Shown here: in pieces, positions 18,526 to 27,121 of the stretch
How the letters are laid out: the number at the start of each line of letters is the position of its first letter
Position numbering within the stretch: position 1 is the stretch's first letter
Origin: Rudaeicoccus suwonensis
Lineage (GTDB): Bacteria; Actinomycetota; Actinomycetes; Actinomycetales; Dermatophilaceae
Length of the DNA stretch: 64,000 bases
Reading direction: 5' to 3'
NCBI RefSeq assembly: GCF_007829035.1
Contig: NZ_VIVQ01000002.1
Span: forward strand, 434,001-498,000
The notes under the pieces: generated by a model
Database searches by the model: none
Seen by the model: only the letters and a program-made list of their open reading frames with translations
What the model was told of the DNA's origin: nothing
Made by a program: the position numbers and the translations under genes

Positions 18526-19092
18526 TCAGTCGGCGGTCGGCACCACGACGACATAACGCCGCGGGTCGACGCCCTCGGATTCAGATCCGAGTCCCCCTGC
18601 GAGCACAGCGTCGTGGACAACTTTGCGCTCGAATGCGGTCATCGGTTCCAATGCCACCCGCTGTCCGGTCTCGCGCGCCTTGGCGACCGCGGACTCGGCC
18701 AACGCCACGAGAGTGGCGCGACGCTCAGCACGGAAACCCGCGACATCGAGCATGAGGCGGCTGCGCTGACCCGTCTCCGCCTGCACGGCAAGGCGCGTGA
18801 GTTCCTGCAACGCGTCCAGCACCTTGCCGTCGTGTCCCACGAGGCGACGTGGCACTCGGCCGTCTTCGGAGTCGACGATCGACACAGAGGCACGGTCGCC
18901 GTCGACGTCGACATCGATGTCGCCGTCGAGGTCAGCGATGTCGAGCAGAGTCTCCAGGAAGTCGGCCGCGATCTCACCCTCACGATCCAGCGACACCGGC
19001 CCTGCCGCGTCGCGCTCCTCGCCCTGCGCTGCGACGTCGTCAGTCACCTGATCGATCTCGTCCGTGTCCGGCGTCGTGGTCACGTCAGTCAT
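18526..19092 (-). CDS. khpB: Jag/KhpB-type KH and R3H domain RNA-binding protein
   Basis: 188 residues from ATG 19092 (GGGAG 8 nt upstream). An acidic N-terminal segment leads into a KH domain with GRVPRRLVGHDGKVLDALQ and an R3H domain at AERRATLVALAESAVAKA and PMTAFERKVVHDA. This matches the Jag/KhpB (SpoIIIJ-associated) family, an RNA-binding regulator linked to cell elongation, always found beside yidC. The N-terminal Jag domain of Firmicutes is absent, as in other actinobacteria. Confidence 0.93.
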   Translation of the reverse strand: MTDVTTTPDTDEIDQVTDDVAAQGEERDAAGPVSLDREGEIAADFLETLLDIADLDGDIDVDVDGDRASVSIVDSEDGRVPRRLVGHDGKVLDALQELTRLAVQAETGQRSRLMLDVAGFRAERRATLVALAESAVAKARETGQRVALEPMTAFERKVVHDAVLAGGLGSESEGVDPRRYVVVVPTAD

Positions 19093-19215
19093 GTCGAAAA
19101 CTCCCGTTTCTTCGGCCGCGTCCATCCGGTACGCAGCACCTCTTGAGCTGTATGGCGGAGCTGCACCCGCAGCAAACCTGTGTGCAGATCACGCGGTTGG
19201 TTCAGCGCAGAGCGG

Positions 19216-20262
19216 TCAGCGTTTGCGCTTCTTGTTGGTTCGCTTGGGCTGCACTCGCTGCCCAGAGTTCTTGCCGGCGGCCGAGCCTGACGGCGTGGCC
19301 AACCCGGGCGCGGCAGCCGGGGGCGGAGTCTTACCCAGATCGATGGCGATGTCGCCGACCTCAGCGCCTTCCTTGTGCAGACCGGGGATGGTCAGCTTAG
19401 TGATCGGCTTGCCCTTGGCCTGGCGACGTGCCTCGAGGGCGCGCTCCGCGGCTGAGCCGGGCGCCGGCATACGGCGGATCGTGTAGAACTGCTGGCCCAT
19501 CGTCCACAGGTTGGTGGTCACCCAGTAGAGCAACACACCGATGGGGAAGTTCACACCGGTGATCGCGAAAAAGACCGGCATGATGTACATCAGGTACTTC
19601 TGCTGCTTCGCCAGTGGGTTGTCCAGAGCCGATGCCGGCATGTTCTTGCGCATCAACTGGTGCTGGGTGGTGAACACCGTGAGCGACATGATCACGATCA
19701 GCACTGCCGACAGCAGACGTACCGAGGCGACCGGCGAGTCTCCCGGGTGCAGGAACGCCGAGGACAACTGCACGTTGAACAGCGTCGATTTCTCGGCCTG
19801 ACCGGCCAGCTCCTTGGTCATCCAGCCGATCGGGCTGTGGTGTCCGGAGCCGATGTCTTTCAGGCGGTCCAGGACCCGGAACAACGCGAAGAAGAACGGT
19901 GACTGCAGCAGAATCGGCAAACAGGACGAGAACGGGTTGGTGCCGGTGCGTTTGTACAGCTCCATCGTCTCTTCAGTCATCTTCTGACGAGACTCGGCGT
20001 CCTTCTTGCCTTTGTACTTCGCCTGGATCTTCTGAATCTCAGGCTGGATCAGCTGCATCCGGCGCGACGATTTGATCTGCTTGACGAACAGCGGAATCAG
20101 CAGGATTCGCAGCACGATGACCAGGCCGACGACCGACAGACCCCAGGTCCAGCCGCTGGCCGCCGGCATGCCGATGGTGGTGAAGATCCGGTGGAAACCC
20201 ACCATCACGAAGGCAACGAACCATTCGAGGGGGTAGAGGATCGTGTCGAAGAAGTTGTAGAT
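19216..20262 (-). CDS. yidC: Membrane protein insertase YidC, unusual start
   Basis: YidC inserts and folds inner-membrane proteins with or without SecYEG. Recognisable parts are the first membrane helix (FFDTILYPLEWFVAFVMVGF), the second helix with the conserved hydrophilic-groove Arg (VLRILLIPLFVKQIKSSRRM), the TNPFSSCLPILLQSPFFFAL core, and a basic Lys/Arg tail. The first in-frame ATG (20208) and GTG (20211) lie after most of helix 1. Upstream to the in-frame stop at 20322 there is no ATG, GTG or TTG. GAAGGA sits 7 nt before an ATC at 20262, which I use provisionally; CTG at 20277, overlapping the yidD stop, is another option. Conventional callers will report 20208 or 20211. Confidence 0.75.
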   Translation of the reverse strand: MYNFFDTILYPLEWFVAFVMVGFHRIFTTIGMPAASGWTWGLSVVGLVIVLRILLIPLFVKQIKSSRRMQLIQPEIQKIQAKYKGKKDAESRQKMTEETMELYKRTGTNPFSSCLPILLQSPFFFALFRVLDRLKDIGSGHHSPIGWMTKELAGQAEKSTLFNVQLSSAFLHPGDSPVASVRLLSAVLIVIMSLTVFTTQHQLMRKNMPASALDNPLAKQQKYLMYIMPVFFAITGVNFPIGVLLYWVTTNLWTMGQQFYTIRRMPAPGSAAERALEARRQAKGKPITKLTIPGLHKEGAEVGDIAIDLGKTPPPAAAPGLATPSGSAAGKNSGQRVQPKRTNKKRKR

Positions 20263-20273
20263 GGCGCAGTCCT

Positions 20274-20561
20274 TCAGTTGAGCGGAGCAGTCCGGCGGGA
20301 CTGACCGTCCGCAGGTGCCTTAGGCGGAACGTGGTCGACGCCGCCAGGGTTCCAGGGGTGACAGCGGGCGATGCGGCGAACCGCCAGCCAGCTGCCCTTG
20401 ACGGGACCGAAGCGTGTGAGTGCCGTGATGGCGTATGCCGAGCAGCTCGGCGTGAAACGGCAGGTCGGTGGCAGCAGTGGTGACAGCAACAGTTGATAGA
20501 CCCGCACCATGCCGATCAGCGGCAGTGCGAGCACTCTGCGGACGTTCACCGGTCGGCTCAT
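20274..20561 (-). CDS. yidD: Membrane protein insertion efficiency factor YidD
   Basis: 95 residues with the family signatures [16 protein letters not shown] and [13 protein letters not shown]. It is a small membrane-associated helper of YidC. The start overlaps the end of rnpA (ATGA), so the rnpA-yidD-yidC-khpB-rsmG string is tightly packed. Confidence 0.95.
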   Translation of the reverse strand: MSRPVNVRRVLALPLIGMVRVYQLLLSPLLPPTCRFTPSCSAYAITALTRFGPVKGSWLAVRRIARCHPWNPGGVDHVPPKAPADGQSRRTAPLN

Positions 20562-20908
20562 CTGCTCGCATCGAGTGCCCGCGGGAGCAGTCGGTCCAAC
20601 TCGGCGCCCAGCATCGCCGACGAACCAGCGGCAGCCGCCGGATTGGCACGTATCACGACGTCGGTGCCGATCGGCAGGTCGCTGATCCGGGCGGCCATCA
20701 GGTGCCGCAGAACTCGCTTGGTACGGCCGCGGACGACAGCGTTCCCGACTGCCTTGGACACGATGAGGCCGACGCGGGATGCCGGATTTCCGGTGTCCCG
20801 CATCGACACCACCAGAAGCTGACTGGCGGCACGTCCGGAACGACGACTGCGCAACACTGCGGAGAAATCCGCACTGTCGCGCAGTCGATGAGTCGAAGGC
20901 AGCATCAC
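20558..20908 (-). CDS. rnpA: Ribonuclease P protein component
   Basis: 116 residues starting GTG-ATG (either usable), with GGGAGG upstream. [18 protein letters not shown] and the RNR-box-like region [13 protein letters not shown] identify the basic protein subunit of RNase P, which matures tRNA 5' ends. It follows rpmH in the usual order. Confidence 0.95.
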   Translation of the reverse strand: MMLPSTHRLRDSADFSAVLRSRRSGRAASQLLVVSMRDTGNPASRVGLIVSKAVGNAVVRGRTKRVLRHLMAARISDLPIGTDVVIRANPAAAAGSSAMLGAELDRLLPRALDASR

Positions 20909-20936
20909 CGCTCGCCTCCCGCAGAAAACGAGGAGA

Positions 20937-21074
20937 TCAGGCCGAGATCTTGGCGCGGCCCTTGGCGCGGCGTGCTGACAGAATCGAGCGGCCGGCGCGG
21001 GTACGCATGCGAAGGCGGAAGCCGTGCGTCTTGGCGCGGCGGCGGGTGTTGGGCTGGAAGGTGCGCTTGCTCAC
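20937..21074 (-). CDS. rpmH: 50S ribosomal protein L34
   Basis: 45 residues from GTG 21074: [19 protein letters not shown] and [16 protein letters not shown] are the L34 signature. First gene of the minus-strand operon leading away from dnaA. Confidence 0.97.
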   Translation of the reverse strand: MSKRTFQPNTRRRAKTHGFRLRMRTRAGRSILSARRAKGRAKISA

Positions 21075-21521
21075 GTTGTCTCCGTCGAACTGGCCGGGCG
21101 GGATTGCCCGATCGTGCAGGTCAGTGTCTTCGCCCTGCGACCCGCGATCGCGCGAGTCGACCACCGGCCAGGCAGCGTCAGCCGCGCCAGGGCATGGTGG
21201 GACGAAGAAGATTCCGATCTACGATACGGGCGCCCGCTCGGCATGGTCAAACTGAGCATGACGGCCCTCGGTCGTACTGATCACGAATGGCGTGGAGTCT
21301 CTTGAGTCGCGCGTGCCACTCGACACGCCGACGAGACCAAATTTTTAATCTTCTCGGCTTGCCGCGCGAGCCCCGGAGTTGTTAGCGTCAACGCTTCCGC
21401 GACCGCTCCTCCTCTATGCACACCCTGTGGATAACTCTGTGGACAATGCGCCTACCATGGCACGCTGGAGCACCACCGCACAGGATCTGCAGCAGCTATC
21501 GCAACAGGAGGAACCACTGTC
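21075..21521. promoter_or_regulatory. rpmH-dnaA intergenic control region with DnaA boxes
   Basis: 447 bp between divergent rpmH and dnaA. It holds an AT-rich patch (about 21338-21352) and two close DnaA boxes: TGTGGATAA (21426-21434, perfect) and TGTGGACAA (21438-21446, the actinobacterial variant). These probably serve dnaA autoregulation and may be part of the origin. The dnaA ribosome binding site AGGAGGAA is at 21507-21514. Confidence 0.75.
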
Positions 21522-22949
21522 GTGAGCGAACCGGACATCGATCTGGCCCACGTCTGGCACGGAGCACTTCTTGCGATCGAGGATTCCGGCATACCTGCTC
21601 GTGACCGCGGATACCTGCGTCTTGCTCGCCTCGTCGGTCTCGTCGGTGACACCGCTCTGCTCGCAGTGCCCTTCGACAACACCAAGAAGTTCGTCGAGAC
21701 CACGCTGAACGCACCGGTGTGCCGGGCACTCGGCGAGCGGTTGGATCGCACCGTACGGCTCGCTGTCACGGTCGATGAGAACCTGCGGCCCGCCGAGGAC
21801 GACCACAGCGAACTGCCCCCGTTGGCACAGGACGAGCCGGAGGACCTGTTCGCCTCGGCCGCGACGGTTCAATCCCAGCGGCAGCCGGTTCCCGACAACG
21901 TCGTCAGCATGCAGAACGCTCGGCTGAATCCGAAGTACACCTTCGACACCTTCGTCATCGGTGCCGGCAACCGGTTCGCGTGTGCAGCGGCTCAGGCAGT
22001 CGCGGAGACCCCCGCTCGGTCGTACAACCCGCTGTTCGTCTACGGCGACAGCGGGCTCGGCAAGACCCATCTGCTGCACGCCATCGGCAACTACGTGCGT
22101 GAGTACTACCCGCACATGCGCGTGCGATACGTGAACTCCGAGGAGTTCACCAACGACTTCATCAACTCCATCCGCGAGGGCGACGCCCTCGGCTTCCAGA
22201 AGCGCTATCGCGACAACGTCGACGTGCTGCTCATCGATGACGTGCAGTTCCTGCAGGGCAAGGAGAGCACCCAGACGGAGTTCTTCCACACCTTCAACGC
22301 GCTGCACAACAGCGACAAACAGATCGTGCTGACCTCCGACCAGCCGCCGAAGATGCTGTCCGGTCTCGAGGAGCGCATGCGCTCGCGTTTCGAATGGGGC
22401 CTGATCACCGATGTGAAGCCGCCGGATCTCGAGACCCGCATCGCGATCCTGCGCAAGAAGTCCAACGCGGAGTCGATGCGCACGCCGGACGAGGTCCTCA
22501 GCCTCATCGCCAGCAAGGTGCCCAGCAACATCCGCGAGCTCGAAGGCGCGCTCATCAGAGTCACGGCATACGCCTCGGTCTCCAACCAGAAGGTGACGTC
22601 CGAACTCGCGACCCACGTGCTCAAGGACCTCATGCCCAGCGCCAGTGCCGGGCAGATCACCGTCACGACGATCATGAGCCAGACCGCGAAGTACTACGAC
22701 GTCAGCATCGAGGAGCTGTGCGGGTCGTCCCGGTCGCGCACGCTGGTGAACGCGCGGCAGATCGCGATGTACCTGTGCCGCGAACTCACCGACCTGTCAC
22801 TGCCGAAGATCGGCCAGCAGTTCGGTGGGCGTGACCACACCACGGTCATGCACGCCGATCGCAAGATCCGGCAGTTGATGGGCGAGCGCGCTCATCTGTA
22901 CGAGCAGATCAGCGAGTTGACGACGCAGATTCGACGCAACACCGCCTGA
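21522..22949 (+). CDS. dnaA: Chromosomal replication initiator DnaA
   Basis: 475 residues from GTG 21522, with AGGAGGAA 7 nt upstream. Domain I (residues 1-85), a short linker, the AAA+ domain with Walker A GDSGLGKTHLLHAIGNY (near 175) and Walker B VLLIDDVQF, and domain IV with the DnaA signature GGRDHTTVMHADRKI. It binds DnaA boxes and melts the origin. The linker domain II is short (about 40 residues) compared with Streptomyces. Confidence 0.98.
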   Translation: MSEPDIDLAHVWHGALLAIEDSGIPARDRGYLRLARLVGLVGDTALLAVPFDNTKKFVETTLNAPVCRALGERLDRTVRLAVTVDENLRPAEDDHSELPPLAQDEPEDLFASAATVQSQRQPVPDNVVSMQNARLNPKYTFDTFVIGAGNRFACAAAQAVAETPARSYNPLFVYGDSGLGKTHLLHAIGNYVREYYPHMRVRYVNSEEFTNDFINSIREGDALGFQKRYRDNVDVLLIDDVQFLQGKESTQTEFFHTFNALHNSDKQIVLTSDQPPKMLSGLEERMRSRFEWGLITDVKPPDLETRIAILRKKSNAESMRTPDEVLSLIASKVPSNIRELEGALIRVTAYASVSNQKVTSELATHVLKDLMPSASAGQITVTTIMSQTAKYYDVSIEELCGSSRSRTLVNARQIAMYLCRELTDLSLPKIGQQFGGRDHTTVMHADRKIRQLMGERAHLYEQISELTTQIRRNTA

Positions 22950-23011
22950 GTCGGTCGCGCGCGGGTCGTTGCACCCCAGGATCAAGGCGCTCGACATCCA
23001 CCACACACCAG

Positions 23012-23599
23012 TCAGCGCACCAACGGCAGTGCGACCTCGTCGACGATCGACACCAGGACCTCCTCGGGTTGCGGCTGCTGCGTCATGAGGACCTCGTTGC
23101 GATACAGATCGAAGGTCACCGCCCGCACTCGCGGGGTCAACTTCGCCGGGTCCGCCTCACCCCGTGCCACTGCTCGTTCGAAGATCTCGTTGAGCACCAC
23201 ATCACTGCCGGTCATCTCGTGTCTGACGTCGGCGAGGGTGGCATCGGCCTCGCGGTAGAAGGCCCCCAGTTGGGTCACGATCAGCGTCACGACGGGCGCC
23301 CGCAACTCGTTCGCGCGCCGCAGCATCGCCAAGAGGTCTCCGCGGAGGCTCCCGGTGTCCACCGAGCCCAGGGTCTCGCGCGAGACATAGTGAACGAGCG
23401 CCGCGCGCACCAGGTCCGGCTTGGCCGACCAGCGTCGATAGATCACCGCACGGCTGGTGCTCGCCCGATCGGCCACCGCCTCGATCGTGAAATCGTCATA
23501 CCCGCGCTCGGTGAGTTCCGCCCAGGCGGCGTCGAGCAGTGCCTCCTGCAACTCGTTGCCGCGTCGACGACGCCCCGATGCACTCTCTTTAAGAGACAT
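23012..23599 (-). CDS. TetR family transcriptional regulator
   Basis: 195 residues from ATG 23599 (AGGAA upstream). The N-terminal helix-turn-helix reads FTIEAVADRASTSRAVIYRR; the rest is a ligand/dimer domain of the TetR_C type. It is divergent from an MFS drug-efflux gene, and a 21-bp perfect palindrome lies between them, so it most likely represses the pump and itself. The pair sits between dnaA and dnaN, an unusual place. Confidence 0.9.
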   Translation of the reverse strand: MSLKESASGRRRRGNELQEALLDAAWAELTERGYDDFTIEAVADRASTSRAVIYRRWSAKPDLVRAALVHYVSRETLGSVDTGSLRGDLLAMLRRANELRAPVVTLIVTQLGAFYREADATLADVRHEMTGSDVVLNEIFERAVARGEADPAKLTPRVRAVTFDLYRNEVLMTQQPQPEEVLVSIVDEVALPLVR

Positions 23600-23611
23600 T
23601 GCGTTTCCTAT

Positions 23612-23632
23612 CAAACAGTGCTTCACTGTTTG
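23612..23632. promoter_or_regulatory. TetR operator
   Basis: CAAACAGTG (23612-23620), spacer CTT, CACTGTTTG (23624-23632): perfect 9-bp arms. A second, wider inverted pair, TTAAGAGAC (23589-23597) and GTCTCTTAA (23646-23654), brackets it, one arm over the TetR start and the other just before the MFS ribosome binding site. Confidence 0.8.
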
Positions 23633-23662
23633 TAAGATACATATCGTCTCTTAAGGATTCCA

Positions 23663-25198
23663 ATGTCACGACTTTCCTCACCTTCCCCTAGGACCGAACC
23701 GGCTCCGATCGATCCTGCCGTATGGCGCATTTTGGGCGTCGTCCTCCTCGGAGCCGTCGCCGTCCTCTTCGACACAACCATCGTCTCGGTCGCGCTGCGA
23801 ACGCTCACTGTCTCGCTCCACACCTCGGTTGCCACCGTGCAATGGGTCAGCACCGGATACCTCCTGGCCATGGGCGTCACGATCCCGATCGCAGCCTGGG
23901 CACAACGGGTCCTCGGCGGCCGACGACTGTGGATCCTCGCGCTGTCGATCTTCCTTGCCGGCTCAGTGCTCAGCAGCGTGTCGTGGAACATCACCAGCCT
24001 GATCGCCTTCCGCGTCGTGCAGGGGATCGGCGGCGGCATCATCGTGCCGCTGACCTCGACACTCATCATCCAGGCTGCCGGCGGCCGCCAACTCGGGCGA
24101 ATCATGTCGGTGGCCGGTCTGCCGGCCGTCCTCGGGCCGATTCTCGGGCCGGTCATCGGTGGATTCATTCTGGAGCACCTGCACTGGTCGTGGATGTTCT
24201 GGATCAACGTCCCCTTCTGCGTCGCCGGCATCGCCTTGGCCCTGAGGTACCTCCCGGCGGATCCACCGATCTCGCGCCATCGCATCGACGGCATCGGCTT
24301 CGTCCTGATGGCACCAGCCTTCGTCGGACTGCTCTACGGCCTCAGTAATGTCAGCAAGGCGGGCGGGTTCAGCCGCACCGACGTGGTCTTTCCGCTCGTG
24401 CTCGGTGGAATTCTGCTCGCGGCATTCGTCGGTTGGGCATTGCACCGCCGCGGCCGAGCGCTGATCGATCTGACCCTGCTGCGGCATTGGCCGCTCACCT
24501 CGTCCTCGATCCTGCTGTTCCTGTCCGGTGCGAGTTTGTATGGCGCAATGCTGTTGCTGCCGCTGTTCTTCCAGGAGCTGCGCGGTCAGAGCGTGTTGAT
24601 GACCGGCATGCTGCTGATCCCCCAGGGCATCGGCACGCTGATCAGCCGCAGCACGGCCGGACGTCTTTTCGACACGATGGGCGCCCGCTGGCTGGCGGTC
24701 GCGGGATTCCTGCTCGCCGCTGCCGGCACCGTGCCCTTTGCATATGCCGATGCCCACACCTCGGTCCTGTGGCTGATGGGGGTGCTGCTGCTGCGCGGCA
24801 TCGGCCTGGGTGTCGCGACGGTTCCGGTCATGGCGATCGGATTCCAGGGGTTGCGCAACGAGCAGATCCCCGACGCGAGCATCATCACCCGCATCGCCCA
24901 GCAGATCGGCGGCTCGTTCGGAACGGCCGTTCTTGCGATGGTTCTGCTCGACACCCGGACGTCGGCCACGACGCAGTCGGTGACTCCGGGGTTCCATGCG
25001 GCCTTCTGGTGGGCGACCGCTCTGACCCTCCTCGGCATGCTGTTGTCGCTCGCACTGCCCTCGAGCCCACCGCCGGCGGCTGCCGACAGCGCACCCCATC
25101 CACAGAGAGGCACAGCGTTATCCCCAGAATCTGTGGATAACAATGAGGTTGATGTGGCAGCTGAATCCCGTGTGAATGTCGTCGGCGAACGTCCCTGA
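23663..25198 (+). CDS. MFS drug-efflux transporter, DHA2 (14-helix) type
   Basis: 511 residues, about 14 membrane segments. LFDTTIVSVALRTL in helix 1 (motif D1 of DHA2), VQWVSTGYLLAMGVTIPIAAW, and GGGIIVPLTSTLIIQAAG with LGPILGPVIGG (motif C of antiporters) identify an EmrB/QacA-like proton-coupled drug exporter. ATG 23663 has AAGGA upstream. The last 100 bases carry DnaA-box sequences (25118-25140), so the gene's 3' end overlaps the origin. Confidence 0.92.
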   Translation: MSRLSSPSPRTEPAPIDPAVWRILGVVLLGAVAVLFDTTIVSVALRTLTVSLHTSVATVQWVSTGYLLAMGVTIPIAAWAQRVLGGRRLWILALSIFLAGSVLSSVSWNITSLIAFRVVQGIGGGIIVPLTSTLIIQAAGGRQLGRIMSVAGLPAVLGPILGPVIGGFILEHLHWSWMFWINVPFCVAGIALALRYLPADPPISRHRIDGIGFVLMAPAFVGLLYGLSNVSKAGGFSRTDVVFPLVLGGILLAAFVGWALHRRGRALIDLTLLRHWPLTSSSILLFLSGASLYGAMLLLPLFFQELRGQSVLMTGMLLIPQGIGTLISRSTAGRLFDTMGARWLAVAGFLLAAAGTVPFAYADAHTSVLWLMGVLLLRGIGLGVATVPVMAIGFQGLRNEQIPDASIITRIAQQIGGSFGTAVLAMVLLDTRTSATTQSVTPGFHAAFWWATALTLLGMLLSLALPSSPPPAAADSAPHPQRGTALSPESVDNNEVDVAAESRVNVVGERP

Positions 25199-25571
25199 CC
25201 CCGTCATACCGCAGTAGTCGCAGTTACATGCAAGGTTCATCCGACGTTCACCCGGCGAGGACACCGTGCGCATTCCACACCCGTGTTCGGTGCGTTGTCC
25301 CCAATGTGTGGATAACACTGTGCGTAACTTCGTTCGAATTCGAGGCCGCGGTCGACGCTGCCCGGTGTGCTCGCCCACAGCACCATGTGTGCAACAACCC
25401 TCGCGGTGTGAACATCAGGACGTTTGCGGGTCGCTTGTCTGGGGACGGCGTGTGGACACAGATCGGGCACCCACAGCCACCCGTGTTCACGCACAGTCGT
25501 CGCCCACCGGATATGCCCAGCACAGATCAGCGTCATACCGGGCCCAGAGGCTGTTCTCCACAGTTTCCACA
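25096..25571. other. oriC: oriC-like cluster of DnaA boxes
   Basis: Perfect boxes TGTGGATAA at 25132-25140 and 25307-25315. One-mismatch forms are TTATCCCCA 25118-25126, TTGTCCCCA 25295-25303, TGTGGACAC 25451-25459 and TTCTCCACA 25554-25562. Weaker ones lie near 25096, 25270, 25319, 25411 and 25563. Boxes occur in both orientations over about 480 bp just upstream of dnaN, where the actinobacterial origin normally lies. About 280 bp from the cluster to the dnaN start hold nothing else recognised. Confidence 0.82.
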
Positions 25572-25854
25572 ACTGCTATGACGACTACCAACGTGATCAA
25601 TCTGCAGTTTCGCGCCCAGCCGACCGGTGATTAACAGGCCGATGAGCGAGGATCCGCCAGTCGATGACACCCACCACGCTCGACACGTACCCGTATGGCG
25701 GTGGGTGCGTCGAGCCGACTAGGGTCGGCTGCACGTATGGCCACTGACCATGGACACTCGTGCCGTCGACGCACCACTTCGACAAGGTGGCAGTGACGGT
25801 TCCGCACTCGTTGAACGGCTCCCTCGTGAGCGCACTAGCAAGGATGGTTGGCAC

Positions 25855-26985
25855 GTGAAGCTCCTCGTCGAACGCGATGTCCTGGCCGAAGCCGTGACCT
25901 GGGCTGTCCGTGGACTGTCCAGCCGCCCCGCGGTGCCGGTGCTCGCCGGAGTACTGCTGGACGCCGGCCCGGACGGCCTGACCCTGAGTGCCTTCGACTA
26001 CGAGGTGTCGGCCAAGGTGACGGTCGATGCCCAGGTCGACGAGCCGGGTCAGGTGCTGGTTCTCGGGCGTCTGCTCGCCGAGATCTCGCGTTCGTTGCCG
26101 GCCAAGCCGGTGACGATCTCCGCCGACGGCAACAAGGTCGAGGTCACCTGCGGATCGAGCCGGTTCTCGCTTCATCAGATGCCGACCGCCGACTACCCCA
26201 CATTGCCCACCTCGCCGGAAGCAACCGGATCGGTCGAGGGCGACGTCTTCACCCAGGCCGTGGCCCAGGTCGCCATCGCCGCCGACAAGGGCGACACCTT
26301 GCCGATCCTCACCGGGGTGCGCGTCGAGATCGACGGCGACAAGCTGAGCCTGCTGGCCACCGACCGTTACCGCCTCGCACTACGCGAACTGACCTGGAAC
26401 CCATCGACTTCCGATGCCGAGCACGTCGCGCTCATCCCGGCACGCACCCTGCTTGACACAGCCAAGGCACTCGGCGCCTCCGGATCCGTGCAGGTGGCGC
26501 TCGGGTCGGCCGCCGGTGGTGAAGGCCTGGTCGGTTTCGAGGCCGGACAGCGCCGCACCACCACGCGCCTGCTGGATGGCGAATACCCCAAGGTCACCTC
26601 GATCTTCCCGACCAGCGTCGACACCGTGGCCGTCATCCAGACCAGTGCGCTCGCGGATGCGGTCAAGCGCGTCTCTCTGGTTGCCGAGCGCAACACCCCC
26701 GTCCGGCTGCGCTTCACCGACGGTCAGGTGGCGATCGAGGCGGGCCAGGGCGACGACGCCCAGGCGTCCGAGGCGGTCGAGGCGACGCTGACCGGGCCTG
26801 AGCTCGAGATCGCGTTCAACCCGCAGTTCTTGCTCGACGGCCTCGGCGCGATCGGCACGGCATACGCCCGGTTGTCCTTCACCCAGCCGTCTCGGCCCGC
26901 CGTTCTGTCCGGTCAGGCGGAGGCCGAGGGCGACGCCGACGAGTCCTACCGCTATGTGCTGATGCCGGTGCGCTTCGCGAGCTGA
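25855..26985 (+). CDS. dnaN: DNA polymerase III sliding clamp, beta subunit
   Basis: 376 residues from GTG 25855 (KLLVERDVLAEAVTWAVRGL). Three clamp domains are evident, with DRYRLALRELTWN in the middle and YRYVLMPVRF at the C-terminus. It tethers the replicative polymerase to DNA. An in-frame GTG/ATG further upstream (25750) would add 35 residues not found in the family. Confidence 0.97.
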   Translation: MKLLVERDVLAEAVTWAVRGLSSRPAVPVLAGVLLDAGPDGLTLSAFDYEVSAKVTVDAQVDEPGQVLVLGRLLAEISRSLPAKPVTISADGNKVEVTCGSSRFSLHQMPTADYPTLPTSPEATGSVEGDVFTQAVAQVAIAADKGDTLPILTGVRVEIDGDKLSLLATDRYRLALRELTWNPSTSDAEHVALIPARTLLDTAKALGASGSVQVALGSAAGGEGLVGFEAGQRRTTTRLLDGEYPKVTSIFPTSVDTVAVIQTSALADAVKRVSLVAERNTPVRLRFTDGQVAIEAGQGDDAQASEAVEATLTGPELEIAFNPQFLLDGLGAIGTAYARLSFTQPSRPAVLSGQAEAEGDADESYRYVLMPVRFAS

Positions 26986-27121
26986 TTCACCCTGACGTGA
27001 TGTACCCCGTGCCGGGCCCCTGCGGTGGCCCGGCAGGGCACACCCAGATCGCGCGAGTAGCGTCGCTGACGGAAGGGGGCGCTGCTCGCGCCACGACACG
27101 AATTTCTACGAAAGGCGCAGC

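Noticed and set aside
21426-21446. The box pair upstream of dnaA as the main origin
   Set aside because: Only two boxes are present there; the cluster next to dnaN has many more in both orientations. The pair fits dnaA autoregulation better, though a bipartite origin remains possible.
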